NCBI GenBank assembly: GCA_963759235.1
Contig: CAVWYO010000006.1
Span: 186,001-250,000 of the forward strand
Direction: 5' to 3'
Origin: Bauldia sp963759235
Lineage (GTDB): Bacteria > Pseudomonadota > Alphaproteobacteria > Rhizobiales > Kaistiaceae
DNA length: 64,000 bases
The notes beneath the pieces are model-generated. The model was not told the DNA's origin, searched no databases, and worked only from the letters and a program-made list of their open reading frames with translations. Made by a program: the position numbers and the translations under genes. Below are positions 53,435 through 61,985 of the stretch, in pieces (the first letter of the stretch is position 1; each line of letters starts with the position of its first letter).

Positions 53435-53845
53435 TCACAGCGGGAGCTGCCGAATCTTACTCCTGCGGTTGATCGGCAGCTCATAGAGGGCCGGGCCGCC
53501 CACGAGAGCTGTGAGCTTCTCCATCTCGGGCCAGCGCCATAGCAACAGCGAGGCTATCTGATGGACGGGCGTGCGCTGATAGGCCGGCGCGAGCACAAAT
53601 CCGAACAATCCGGCCGCGCGGAAGGCGTGCCGCTCGGGTTTGTTCTTAGCGATGCGCCCGTCGCCAGTGACCACGATCCACCGGTCGTCGCTGGCGGCCA
53701 GCATCTCCATCCACTCTCGATCCGTGGCGTCGCGACCGCAGGGTAGGTCCTTGACGTGCCAAGCTTGATGGCCGGCTTGAGTGACGAATCCATTAAGTGT
53801 GGCAGCGAGGACGGGAGGCGTGCAGTTGTCGAAAAAGATCTTCAC
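53435..53845 (-). CDS. PIN-like toxin of VapC45 type
   Basis: The start is GTG at 53845, within GTGA shared with the upstream gene's stop, giving 136 aa. It begins VKIFFDNCTPPVLAATLNGF with the first acidic residue of a PIN domain. Further acidic positions follow in HVKDLPCGRDATDREWMEML and IVVTGDGRI. The order and size match the unusual VapC45-like PIN family of M. tuberculosis (about 138 aa), which is thought to act as a ribonuclease. An extended reading upstream of the GTG translates the antitoxin's end and was not used. It ends three bases from gshB, tail to tail. Confidence 0.78.
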   Translation of the reverse strand: MKIFFDNCTPPVLAATLNGFVTQAGHQAWHVKDLPCGRDATDREWMEMLAASDDRWIVVTGDGRIAKNKPERHAFRAAGLFGFVLAPAYQRTPVHQIASLLLWRWPEMEKLTALVGGPALYELPINRRSKIRQLPL

Positions 53846-54558
53846 GCCGCCAAACGACGTTCGACCGAGCCTTGGAACTCGAGAGCGCGGCGGACCGAAT
53901 TGATGGGCACCGCCCACAGGGATGCCGCCGCTTCCGCAGATCCTTCCGCTTCGACCGCAGCCGCGAGCGTCGCAGCCGGGACGCCACTAGCCGCCTCTAT
54001 GGGCTGGCCGAATGCCCGTGCCGGGTCGACGACGATGTGGCCTCTTTTGCCCATTGGCCACCATCGCGCGGGTAGGCCGGCACCGTCGAAATCGATGGTG
54101 CTCAGACTCGGTTCGATGATCTTCAGAAACGCGTACTGTCGTTTGAAGAGATCGATAAGTTCATCTGCGTCATCCTCACGCGCGACCTGCAGGAAAACGG
54201 TCCGCCCGTCCGTGCGGAAGCGGCGCGTCGACAGAGGGCGCTCATCACCGATCAGTTCGCTGGCGATCTCGATCGCTCGACGCACCTTCTGAGGGCTCAA
54301 GTTCCTGCTGATGAACGCATCCGCGACCCGCACCTCCATGAGATCGCGGAAACCGAGATAGACACGATTATCGCCGATGTTGACCTGCGGTTGCCAAAGT
54401 GCGCCGTAGTGGCGACCTGCAACGGAGTGGCCTCGAAGCCAACGCACAATCTTCGTAGCGGGAACGCCTGTCAGCCGAGCTGCCTCCGCCGGGGTGTAGA
54501 GTCCAATGCCGACCAGTTGATCAAACCCGGCCATCGCTGCCCAATTCCGTTTCTGCAA
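53842..54558 (-). CDS. VapB45-like antitoxin with MerR-like DNA-binding head
   Basis: This 238 aa protein starts with a winged-helix segment, GIGLYTPAEAARLTGVPATKIVRWLRG, like the MerR-type head of large antitoxins. A central domain follows (LMEVRVADAFISRNLSPQKVRRAIEIA and DADELIDLFKRQYAFLKIIE), and a C-terminal part probably binds the toxin. Its size, architecture and position next to a 136 aa PIN-like gene match M. tuberculosis VapB45 (about 239 aa). The stop overlaps the toxin's GTG start by three bases. An in-frame ATG at 54534 is an alternative start. Confidence 0.75.
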   Translation of the reverse strand: MQKRNWAAMAGFDQLVGIGLYTPAEAARLTGVPATKIVRWLRGHSVAGRHYGALWQPQVNIGDNRVYLGFRDLMEVRVADAFISRNLSPQKVRRAIEIASELIGDERPLSTRRFRTDGRTVFLQVAREDDADELIDLFKRQYAFLKIIEPSLSTIDFDGAGLPARWWPMGKRGHIVVDPARAFGQPIEAASGVPAATLAAAVEAEGSAEAAASLWAVPINSVRRALEFQGSVERRLAA

Positions 54559-54660
54559 TCGACCAAATCAGCAACTCGCCAATATAGTCCGCAAACGGCT
54601 GGCTGGCATAGAGCCGTCGGCCCCCAAAAAGACCAGACAGGTAAATGTTCGGGCGCCATT

Positions 54661-55572
54661 TCAGCAGGAAGGGCCGACGCCCGAGCTGGCGGCTCCGCTC
54701 AACGCCTCGGCGTTCTTCCTGAACAAGCCCGCAACAAAGCCGATGACGGCGCGGACCGCCTTGGTCCGCGCCAGCTCGATCGGCGCCGCCAGCCAGATCG
54801 GCTCGGTGGCGTGCTCGCCGATCAGGCGGACGAGGCTCGCCTCGCGGTCACCGAGCAGGCAGGGGAGCACACCGAGGCCGAGCCCGGCCCTGATCGCAGC
54901 GGTCAGCGCCTGGGCATCGTCGAGCCGCAGCACCGGGCCGAGCCGGTCGCCCATCCCGTTCAGCCATTGGAAGCCCGGCACATAGGTAAGCTTGTCGGCA
55001 TAGCCGACGACGCGATGCCCGGCGAGGTCGTCGCGGCTTGCCGGCCGTGCTTGCCCGGCAAGATACGACCGCGCGGCGTAGAGCGCCGAGCCGAGGTCGC
55101 CGGCGCGGCGGATGACGAACGCGCCGCGTGCCGGGCGCACGTTGCGGAGCGCCACTTCCGTCTCCCGCTCGGCGAGATTGACCAGGCGCGAGCTGGCGGT
55201 GAGGTCGAGGTCGAGCCACGGCACCTCGGCCTGCAGGGCGCCGAGCTCCGGCAGCAGCACCTCTGTGCAGAACCATTGCGGCGCCGTGAAGCGGACGCGC
55301 ACGCGTGGCCCGGCGCTGTCGCCGAGATCGGCGACGAGCGCAGCGAGGCGCGCATCGACCGCGTCGGCCGCCGCCAGCACCCGCTGGCCCGCCGCGGTGA
55401 CGGTCCAGCCGCTGGCGCGCCGGTCGAGGAGGCGGGAGCCGATCTCCCGTTCGAGCGCCGCGATGCGCCGCGACACCGTCGCCTTGTCGACGCGGAGCGC
55501 TCGCGCCGCCGCGCTCGCCGAGCCGCCCTTGTGGACGGCAAGCAGGTAGCGGAGATTGTCCCAGTCCAGCAT
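54661..55572 (-). CDS. LysR family transcriptional regulator
   Basis: The 303 aa protein has the LysR N-terminal helix-turn-helix, WDNLRYLLAVHKGGSASAAA with RVDKATVSRRIAALEREIG. The two-subdomain effector-binding region follows, with GPRVRVRFTAPQWFCTEVLL and GLGLGVLPCLLGDREASLVRL. It is divergent from a SnoaL-like gene, with a nested palindrome in between, so it probably controls that gene and itself. The inducer is unknown. Confidence 0.93.
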   Translation of the reverse strand: MLDWDNLRYLLAVHKGGSASAAARALRVDKATVSRRIAALEREIGSRLLDRRASGWTVTAAGQRVLAAADAVDARLAALVADLGDSAGPRVRVRFTAPQWFCTEVLLPELGALQAEVPWLDLDLTASSRLVNLAERETEVALRNVRPARGAFVIRRAGDLGSALYAARSYLAGQARPASRDDLAGHRVVGYADKLTYVPGFQWLNGMGDRLGPVLRLDDAQALTAAIRAGLGLGVLPCLLGDREASLVRLIGEHATEPIWLAAPIELARTKAVRAVIGFVAGLFRKNAEALSGAASSGVGPSC

Positions 55573-55574
55573 CG

Positions 55575-55603
55575 TTGCAAAAATTCACCGGCGGGTGATG
55601 CAA
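55575..55603. promoter_or_regulatory. Nested palindrome in the LysR/SnoaL intergenic region
   Basis: TTGCA (55575-55579) and TGCAA (55599-55603) flank TCACC (55585-55589) and GGTGA (55594-55598), giving two nested inverted repeats. The site begins three bases upstream of the LysR start codon and about 90 bases before the SnoaL start, the usual place for a LysR-family operator. Confidence 0.5.
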
Positions 55604-55693
55604 TCGCGCCTTCCGGTGACCCTTCGCGCCTGTATAGATCGCAGCCGGCATGCACGGCAAGCCCGCCGCGGAGCCAGCCTAAAGGAGGGTGCC

Positions 55694-56116
55694 ATGAACG
55701 CGATCACCACCGCGACGGCGGATGCCAACGTGAAGCAGATCGGCGAGGTCTATGCCGCCTTCGGCCGCGGCGACATGCCCTTCATCCTCGCCAACCTCGC
55801 CTCCGACGCCCGTTGGGACTTCAACGTCAAGGACAGCGACGTGCCGTGGCATGTCGCGGCCGAGGGCGCCGGCGAGGTTCCGAACCTCCTCGGCGCGCTG
55901 ATGGCGAACGTCGCGATGGAGGCGTTCGAGCCGAAGCAGTTCATCGCCTCCGGCGACGAGGTCATCGCCCATATCCGCATCGCCTATGTCGTCGGCAAGA
56001 CCGGCATCCGCGTCGACCAGGAACAGCTGCACTGGTGGACGGTCAAGGGCGGCAGGATCACCCGCCTCCGCCATTTCGAGGACACCGCCCAGGTGATCGC
56101 CGCCTGGCGCGGCTGA
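55694..56116 (+). CDS. SnoaL-like / NTF2-fold protein (copy 2)
   Basis: The ATG at 55694 follows AAAGGAGGG, one of the best ribosome-binding sites in the window, and gives 140 aa. The N-terminal helix IGEVYAAFGRGDMPFILANL is strikingly like that of the copy at 22455 (YAAFARGDMPSVL), and WDFNVKDSDVPWH plus the LHWWTVKGGRITRLRHFED end fit the NTF2 fold. It is divergent from a LysR gene. Members are usually small-molecule-binding or isomerase-like, but no ligand can be named. Confidence 0.85.
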   Translation: MNAITTATADANVKQIGEVYAAFGRGDMPFILANLASDARWDFNVKDSDVPWHVAAEGAGEVPNLLGALMANVAMEAFEPKQFIASGDEVIAHIRIAYVVGKTGIRVDQEQLHWWTVKGGRITRLRHFEDTAQVIAAWRG

Positions 56117-56199
56117 GGCGCTTCCGCCGAGGGTCGCAAGGCGGCCCCGGCGACCTACATAGGGCGGCAGGCCGGCGGCCCGGCGTTGGTCGTCACCGC

Positions 56200-57372
56200 C
56201 TATCCCGGCGTGACCGGCGCCACGATGGAGGCGACAGCGCCGCGCGCGTAGTGGCGGCCGAGCAGGAGCGCCGCGACGGCGAGGGCCGGAAGCGCCAGAA
56301 GCATGGCGACGGCAAGCGAGACGCCGGACGCCGCCAGCGCTGCGGCGGCGAGGCAGGCGCCGGCGCATCCCAGATCCCAGCCGCCCTCGGCGATCACCTG
56401 GAAGCGCAGCGGACAAGGCGAGGCCTTGGCGAGGTTGTAGGTCGCCGCGCCGAGCGCCGGTAGCATCAGCGACATCGCCAGCGCGCCGAGCGCGTTGGCG
56501 CCGACGGCGAGCCACGGCGAACCGAAGCTCATCGCCCGCAACAGCACGACCCCGGTCGCCACGCCGTAGGCGATCGCCACGGCGCGGCGTCCATGGCCCA
56601 TATCGATGTGGCGGCCGAGAAGCAGGCCGCAGACCGCCCCGACCAGTCCGGCCAGCGCCATGGCGCCGCCATAGGCCGTCAGGCTTTCGCTGAGCGCGAC
56701 GAACAGGGCGATCTGCCAGACGAAGAAGAAGCAGGCGTCGAACCAGCCGTCGGCGGCATAGAGCATCGCGCCGAAGCCCGCCGCCCGAAACGCGCCGGGC
56801 GCGGCCGGCTTGATCGCCACGTTGGGCGCGCCGATCAGCGGAACGGCGGCCAGCGCCTGGATCAGACCCACTGCGGCGAACATCGGACGCGGGCCGAGCG
56901 TCACCAGGGCCCAGGCGCCGAGCAGCGGCGCCACGACCCCCGCCACGGCCACCAGCGCCTCGCGGGCGCCGATCTGGTGGCCGCGATGCTCGGCGTCGCC
57001 GATGGCGGCGAAATAGGCGTTGTAGGCCGGCCAGTAGAAGGTCTCGCCGAGCGCCGTGATCAGGCAGAACGCAACGAGCGCGGGACCGACGCCGTCCACC
57101 TCCGCCACCAGCGGATACTGGATGGCGACGCCACCGGTGCCGAGGATCAGCAACGGCTTCAGGCCCCAGCGTTTCGCCGGCGGCAGGATGACCGGCCTGA
57201 GCGTGAAGCGGACGGCGAGGATCGCCGCCATCGCCGTCAGCGCGGCGGGGATCGACAGACCGGCGCGGAGCAGGAACACGACGATGAAGATGCCGCCGCC
57301 GCTCTGCGCCAGGGCCTGGATGCCCGAATGCAGGTTGACGCGGTTGACCGCGTCATTGCTGAGAAAAGCCAT
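56200..57372 (-). CDS. MFS transporter
   Basis: This 390 aa inner-membrane protein has about twelve hydrophobic segments and the start MAFLSNDAVNRVNLHSGIQALAQ. The loop between helices 2 and 3 has LRPVILPPAKRWGLKPLLIL, a degenerate version of the MFS A motif, and a second copy LLGRHIDMGHGRRAVAIA lies after helix 8. Substrate and direction are unknown. It lies convergent with the SnoaL-like gene and stands alone. Confidence 0.85.
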   Translation of the reverse strand: MAFLSNDAVNRVNLHSGIQALAQSGGGIFIVVFLLRAGLSIPAALTAMAAILAVRFTLRPVILPPAKRWGLKPLLILGTGGVAIQYPLVAEVDGVGPALVAFCLITALGETFYWPAYNAYFAAIGDAEHRGHQIGAREALVAVAGVVAPLLGAWALVTLGPRPMFAAVGLIQALAAVPLIGAPNVAIKPAAPGAFRAAGFGAMLYAADGWFDACFFFVWQIALFVALSESLTAYGGAMALAGLVGAVCGLLLGRHIDMGHGRRAVAIAYGVATGVVLLRAMSFGSPWLAVGANALGALAMSLMLPALGAATYNLAKASPCPLRFQVIAEGGWDLGCAGACLAAAALAASGVSLAVAMLLALPALAVAALLLGRHYARGAVASIVAPVTPG

Positions 57373-57574
57373 GAGGAGAACCGACAGGATCGAAGACGAG
57401 GGGAGGCCGGCCTATACGGCCGGGCGAGCGATGCGGCGCGAGCCGCTACGAAATATCCCTACCCATCGGTACGATCCTTAAGTCGGTCCGCGACCTTGGC
57501 CGGGAATCTCCGGCGATGTCAAGCGATGCGACGCGGCCCAGCGCTCCCCGGAATGGGACGGCGGTGCCTTCGCC

Positions 57575-58015
57575 CTACAGGTGGCCCATTTCGAAGTCCT
57601 CGCAGGAATAGCCGAGCAGCGACAGGCCCTCCTCGAGGAAATCGGCGAGGAGCGGCATGCCGAGGAGGTAGCTCGCCGTCTTGTTGTTGTGGGCGCCGGC
57701 TGCTTCCTCGCGCACCGCTTCCCAGTCGTCGGCGGTGTAGTCGCCGCGGCCGAGCCAGGCGAGTGCCACCAGGTCGACCTGCTCGTCGACGCTGAGGCTG
57801 TCGACCAGCGCGGTGATCTCCTCGACCACCGGGTCGTCGGGATGGTCCTCGAGCACCGCATAGTCGGCGTCGTCCGTGGCGTTCGATCCGGGATCCGGCT
57901 CGGTCACCGCGTCCTTCGCGTCAAACGCGCGCGCCTTGACGATGAGGAAGCAGACCGTCTCCAGCGATACCGTCAGCGGGATGTCGCCCGGCTCGATGTC
58001 GCTTCTGGTGGTCAT
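57575..58015 (-). CDS. DUF3775 protein
   Basis: The ATG at 58015 gives 146 aa, starting MTTRSDIEPGDIPLTVSLET. It contains the DUF3775 core: VCFLIVKARAFDAKD, then a long acidic stretch (DPGSNATDDADYAVLEDHPDD), LVDSLSVDEQVDLVALAWLGRGD and the C-terminal YLLGMPLLADFLEEGL. The protein is very acidic and probably cytoplasmic. DUF3775 is common in alphaproteobacteria and uncharacterised. Confidence 0.88.
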   Translation of the reverse strand: MTTRSDIEPGDIPLTVSLETVCFLIVKARAFDAKDAVTEPDPGSNATDDADYAVLEDHPDDPVVEEITALVDSLSVDEQVDLVALAWLGRGDYTADDWEAVREEAAGAHNNKTASYLLGMPLLADFLEEGLSLLGYSCEDFEMGHL

Positions 58016-58112
58016 CCGTCGTCTCCCCGAACCGTTTGCGGGTAGACTCCACACCCTCGCGCCGGCTGCATTGCTTGAAATCAATTCGCGCGGCCGCTGA
58101 CCGCGAGCGCGG

Positions 58113-59129
58113 CTAGCGGTAGCGCGCCTGGTTCCAGCGATGGCCGAGCAGCGACAGGATGATGATCAAGCCGTAGAAGAACTGGACGTAGAAGCCCGAC
58201 AATCCGGCACCGACCACGCCGGTCTGGATGAACGACACCGTCAACGCGCCGATGGCCCCTCCGACGACCGTGCCGATGCCGCCCCAGGTCGGCGTGCCGC
58301 CGACGAACACCGAGGCGATAACCGGCAGGAGATAACCGTCGCCGGAAGTGGGCCACCAGGTGAAGTTGATCATGGTCGAGAAGATGCCGGCCAGCGCGGC
58401 CCCGAGGCCCATGAAGCCGAACACCTTGACCCGCACAAGCGTGACGCTGATGCCCATCTCGTTGGCGCTGTCGGGATTGTCGCCGACGACATGCACCTGC
58501 GCACCGAAGCGGTGGCGGTTGTAGAGCAACGCGCAGAAGACGACGAAGGCGATCGCCCAAAACATCTGCACCGGCACGCCGAACAGGGTGCTCGAGAACA
58601 CCTTGAACGCCAGGCTCTCGGCCAGCTGCGGCATGGCGATGGATTTCGACTGGGTGATGATGAGGATGGCGCCGCGCAGCATGAAGTTCATGCCGAGGGT
58701 CGCCACGAGCGAGGACAGGCCGCCATAGACGACGAGCGCTCCGGTCCCGAAGCCGAGCGCCGTCCCGGTCAGGAGCGCCGCGACAATGGCCAGAAACGGG
58801 TCGAATCCCGCCTGAACAACCGCCGCGAAGGCGAGCGAGGCAAAGCCGAAGATCGCCGGAAAGGACAGGTCGATCTCGCCGGCGGTGACCACGAACACCA
58901 GCGGAGCCGCCATGAAAAGCGCCACCGGCAGCGTCGTCATCACCGATGCGTAGAGCCCCCAGGTGGAGAACACGCGGGGATTGGCGATGAAGAAGAAGAG
59001 CAGCATCAGCACGAACACAGCGAGCGAGCCGAGTGCGGCGCGGTTGGCGATCAGGAGCCGTCGCAGCGGCCGCTCGCTCGGGTGAATATCGGCCTGCTTG
59101 CCGTCGATGGCCTTGGCAATGTCCGACAT
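58113..59129 (-). CDS. Sugar ABC transporter permease (CUT2 type)
   Basis: This 338 aa permease has about eight to ten membrane helices. Typical CUT2 (ribose/fructose type) segments are VTAGEIDLSFPAIFGF, YGGLSSLVATLGMNFMLRG, GDNPDSANEMGISVTLVRVK and PVIASVFVGGTPTWGGIGT. Its ATG at 59129 shares one base with the upstream ATPase stop codon (TGATG); a GTG at 59132 is an alternative. It is the last gene of the operon that starts at 63008. Confidence 0.92.
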   Translation of the reverse strand: MSDIAKAIDGKQADIHPSERPLRRLLIANRAALGSLAVFVLMLLFFFIANPRVFSTWGLYASVMTTLPVALFMAAPLVFVVTAGEIDLSFPAIFGFASLAFAAVVQAGFDPFLAIVAALLTGTALGFGTGALVVYGGLSSLVATLGMNFMLRGAILIITQSKSIAMPQLAESLAFKVFSSTLFGVPVQMFWAIAFVVFCALLYNRHRFGAQVHVVGDNPDSANEMGISVTLVRVKVFGFMGLGAALAGIFSTMINFTWWPTSGDGYLLPVIASVFVGGTPTWGGIGTVVGGAIGALTVSFIQTGVVGAGLSGFYVQFFYGLIIILSLLGHRWNQARYR

Positions 59130-59902
59130 CACGCTGTCTCTCCCAACTGGGCTTGCCGCGGCCGCGCCACGTCCTCCATGAAACTGATGAGTTCCTGAAC
59201 GGAGGCGATTTCGGATTTCGGCTTCTCCATCGCCACCGTGCCACGATCGATCACCACGAACCGCTCGGCGATGTCGTAGACATGATGGATGTTGTGGCCG
59301 ATGAAGATGACGGAGCGACCCGCCTCCCGCACCTGGCGGACGAAGTGGAAGACCTTGGCGGTCTCGGTCAGCGACAGAGCGGTGGTCGGCTCGTCGAGCA
59401 CGATGAGATGGGCGTCCTTGAGGATGGCGCGCGCGATCGCAACTCCCTGGCGCTCGCCGCCGGAGAGCTGCCCGACGATCGAGCGTGGCGAAAAGACCTT
59501 GGAGGTGAAGCCGATTTCGCGCATCAGACGCTCAGCCCCTTCGATCTGCTTGCGCGTGTCGAGCCAGCCGAAACGACCGGCGAGTTCGCGTCCCATGAAG
59601 ATATTGCGCACGATGGACTGTTGCACGGCGAGTGCGCGATCCTGGTAGACCGTCTCGATCCCCGCAGCGCGCGAGCGCGCAGGGTTCCAGTTGCTCACCA
59701 CCTTGCCCTGCACGAGGATTTCGCCGGAGGTCGGCTTGATCACACCGGCGAGAATCTTGATGAGGGTCGATTTACCGGCGCCGTTGTCGCCGATGAGACC
59801 GACCACCTCGCCTGAGCCTACGTGCAGATTGACGCCGCCGAGCGCATAGACGCTTCCGAACGATTTGGTGATGTTTCTGAGTTCGATGAAATGCTGAGCC
59901 AT
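59129..59902 (-). CDS. Sugar ABC transporter ATP-binding protein (single domain)
   Basis: The ATG at 59902 gives 257 aa, a single nucleotide-binding domain. Walker A is GDNGAGKSTLIK, the Q loop is in ETVYQDRALAV, the signature is LSGGERQGVAIARA, Walker B is LIVLDEPTTALS and the switch His is in IFIGHNIHHV. Many CUT2 systems use a double-domain ATPase of about 500 aa. A single-domain form as in the rhizobial fructose transporter FrcA fits here. It lies between the binding protein gene (56 bp) and the permease gene (overlapping). Confidence 0.93.
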   Translation of the reverse strand: MAQHFIELRNITKSFGSVYALGGVNLHVGSGEVVGLIGDNGAGKSTLIKILAGVIKPTSGEILVQGKVVSNWNPARSRAAGIETVYQDRALAVQQSIVRNIFMGRELAGRFGWLDTRKQIEGAERLMREIGFTSKVFSPRSIVGQLSGGERQGVAIARAILKDAHLIVLDEPTTALSLTETAKVFHFVRQVREAGRSVIFIGHNIHHVYDIAERFVVIDRGTVAMEKPKSEIASVQELISFMEDVARPRQAQLGETA

Positions 59903-59958
59903 ATCCGGGTCCAAGCCTAGGCGCCGCCCGCCATCGTGGCGGGCGGCGACCGATTGCG

Positions 59959-60972
59959 TTAGCGCAGACCTTCCGTAGCCAGGCCGGCGACCGCCTCGTA
60001 GTTGTCGGGGGTCACGAAACCGGCGCCGGTGTCGACGTTGATGGGCGCAAGCCCGTAGACCACCTGCTGGCACAGGCTCAGGATCGGCATGTAGCCCTGC
60101 AGGAAGGGCTGCTGGTCGGCAGTGAGCTGGACCCAGCCGTCCTTGAACGCCGCGACGATCTGCGGGCTCGTGTCGAAACCGATCTGAATCACTTCGCCCG
60201 GCTTCTTACCGGCGGCCTGCATGTAGACCGGCGCGTTGCCAAGGAGCTGACCACCGGGATAGACGATGGCCTTCGTATCGGGATTATTGGTCAGCGCCGC
60301 GGTGATCACCGGGATGGCGAGGTTCGGATCCGCCGCCCACTCGGTCGGCGACGGGATGCGAATGACTTTGAGCCCGGCGGCCTCCATGGCATCGGCGGTG
60401 GCACCCTCGCGGACATAGCGCTCGGGCTGCTGGTCGAACGGACCGAACACGATCGCCACGTCGCCGGCCTTGAGGCCGAAGCGGCGCACCGACTCCTCGC
60501 CGAGCGCCTTGCCCTGCTCGGCCTGCTGGGCGCCCACATAACCGCCGCCATATTTAGCAACCACGCCCGGCAGCGGGACGTTCTGATACATCATCTTGAT
60601 GCCGGCCTTTGAAGCCTGCTCGGCCAGCGGCATGATCGCGGCTTCGCCCGGGTGGCCCATCATGGCGATTCCGTCGGGCTGGGAGGCGATCGCCTCGCGC
60701 AGCTGCTGCACCATGGTCTCGGCCTTCCAGCCCGAGAACACGTAGTCCACCTGGGCGCCGAGATCGTGCGCCGCCTGGACGGCGCCGTTGTAGACGATCG
60801 ACGCGAAGGCATCGCCTTCCGCGCCGCCGGCGAAGAAGCGCAGATGCACGTCGCTGCACCATTTATCACGCAGGGTCTCCGCGCTTGCAGTCGTCGCCGA
60901 CGCCGTCAGCGCCAGAACGCTTGCGGCGGCGAGCAGCAGGCCGCCGAATTTGACCTTCAGTCCTTGTCTCAT
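59959..60972 (-). CDS. Periplasmic sugar-binding protein
   Basis: The 337 aa protein has a signal peptide ending ATTASA (about residue 31). The mature protein is a type I periplasmic binding protein of the ribose/galactose class: LRFFAGGAEGDAFASIVYNG, IASQPDGIAMMGHPGEAAIM, VPLPGVVAKYGGGYVGAQQA and YPGGQLLGNAPVYMQAAG. The ligand cannot be inferred. Its leader is preceded by a repeat A copy that separates it from the isomerase gene. Confidence 0.92.
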   Translation of the reverse strand: MRQGLKVKFGGLLLAAASVLALTASATTASAETLRDKWCSDVHLRFFAGGAEGDAFASIVYNGAVQAAHDLGAQVDYVFSGWKAETMVQQLREAIASQPDGIAMMGHPGEAAIMPLAEQASKAGIKMMYQNVPLPGVVAKYGGGYVGAQQAEQGKALGEESVRRFGLKAGDVAIVFGPFDQQPERYVREGATADAMEAAGLKVIRIPSPTEWAADPNLAIPVITAALTNNPDTKAIVYPGGQLLGNAPVYMQAAGKKPGEVIQIGFDTSPQIVAAFKDGWVQLTADQQPFLQGYMPILSLCQQVVYGLAPINVDTGAGFVTPDNYEAVAGLATEGLR

Positions 60973-61002
60973 TGCCTTCTCCTCCCGTTAGCCCGCGAGG
61001 GG

Positions 61003-61068
61003 CGTCACTCTTGCTCGCCCGGCTGAACGCCGGTGTTCTTCTTGTTCCGGCGTGAGCCGGAATGACCG
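61003..61068. repeat. Palindromic repeat A, copy 3 (short)
   Basis: On the minus strand the element begins with CGGTCATTCCGGC, TCAC, then GCCGGAA, the same 7 bp stem (61045-61051/61056-61062) plus tetraloop as the two copies near polA. It ends AGTGACG-like with GGC-GTTCA-GCC as a second small stem. It fills nearly all of the 96 bp between the isomerase stop and the binding protein start, inside an operon. Confidence 0.7.
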
Positions 61069-61974
61069 TCAGGCGGGGTTCGGCACAAGCTCCGCCCCGC
61101 CCCGACACTCCTTCAAAAACTGCAAGGCGCGGACCTGGCCGGTCATCTCCAGGTCGCCGCGATAGACCGGATCGTGCCAGCCTTCGATGTCGATGGCGCC
61201 CTTGTAGCCGGCGAGCCTGAGCTCGCTGATCACCCGCACCCAGTCGCTGTCGCCGAAGCCGGGCGTCCGCATCTGCACGAACGGCACCTTGCCGAAAATG
61301 CCGTGGCTGCGGATGACGTCCCAGCGCACCGTCGCGTCCTTGCCGTGGACGTGGAAGATCTTGGGCGCCCAGGTGCGGATCTGCGGGATTGGATCGATCA
61401 GGTAGACAAGCTGGTGGCACGGCTCCCATTCAAGCCCGAGATTGTCGTCGGCAAGCGCGTCGAACATCAGCTCCCAGGCGTCCGGGTTATGGGCGATGTT
61501 CCAGTCGCCGGTCGCCCAGTTGCCGTCCATCGCGCAGTTCTCGAAGGCGATGCGGACGCCCTTGTCGGCGGCCCGCTTGGCGAGCCGGCCCCAGACTTCG
61601 CGGTAGCGCGGCAGGCTGTCGGTCAGCGGCTTGCCGCGGATGCGGCCGGTGAAGCCGGTGACGAGGTCGGTGCCGAAGAGGTGGGCGTTGTCGATCAGCG
61701 TCTCCCAGCCGGCCAGCGTCTCGCGGTCGAGCTCCTTGTCCTCCAGCGGATTGCCGAACATGCCGAGCGAGCTGACCACGACGTCGGCATTGCCGATCGC
61801 TTCGCGGATCTCGCCGGCGAGGCGCGGAATGTCCTTGCCGCCGAGGGTCTGCCAGAAGAACGGCTGGATGCTTTCGAAGCCGAGCGGCAGGATCTGCCGG
61901 ACATAGGCGGCGGGGTCGGCGATATTCCCCCGCACCATGGTGCCGATGCGCAAATCCTCAAGCGGGTTGGTCAC
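61069..61974 (-). CDS. Sugar phosphate isomerase/epimerase-like TIM-barrel protein
   Basis: The GTG at 61974 gives 301 aa of the xylose-isomerase-like barrel family, which also includes IolE/IolI. Conserved metal-site segments are visible: FQPFFWQT-type start (ESIQPFFWQTLGG), VRIAFENCAMDG, LGLEWEPCHQLV and FHVHGKDATV, with the final AIDIEGWHDPV. It lies 11 bp after the Gfo/Idh gene and is co-transcribed with the ABC importer genes. The reaction is probably an isomerisation or epimerisation of the imported compound. Confidence 0.88.
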   Translation of the reverse strand: MTNPLEDLRIGTMVRGNIADPAAYVRQILPLGFESIQPFFWQTLGGKDIPRLAGEIREAIGNADVVVSSLGMFGNPLEDKELDRETLAGWETLIDNAHLFGTDLVTGFTGRIRGKPLTDSLPRYREVWGRLAKRAADKGVRIAFENCAMDGNWATGDWNIAHNPDAWELMFDALADDNLGLEWEPCHQLVYLIDPIPQIRTWAPKIFHVHGKDATVRWDVIRSHGIFGKVPFVQMRTPGFGDSDWVRVISELRLAGYKGAIDIEGWHDPVYRGDLEMTGQVRALQFLKECRGGAELVPNPA

Positions 61975-61985
61975 GCTTCGCTCCG

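Noticed and set aside
54391..56463. 690 aa plus-strand frame across lysR and the SnoaL-like gene
   Set aside because: It runs through a divergent promoter region and two genes with clear families; there is no coherent domain in it.
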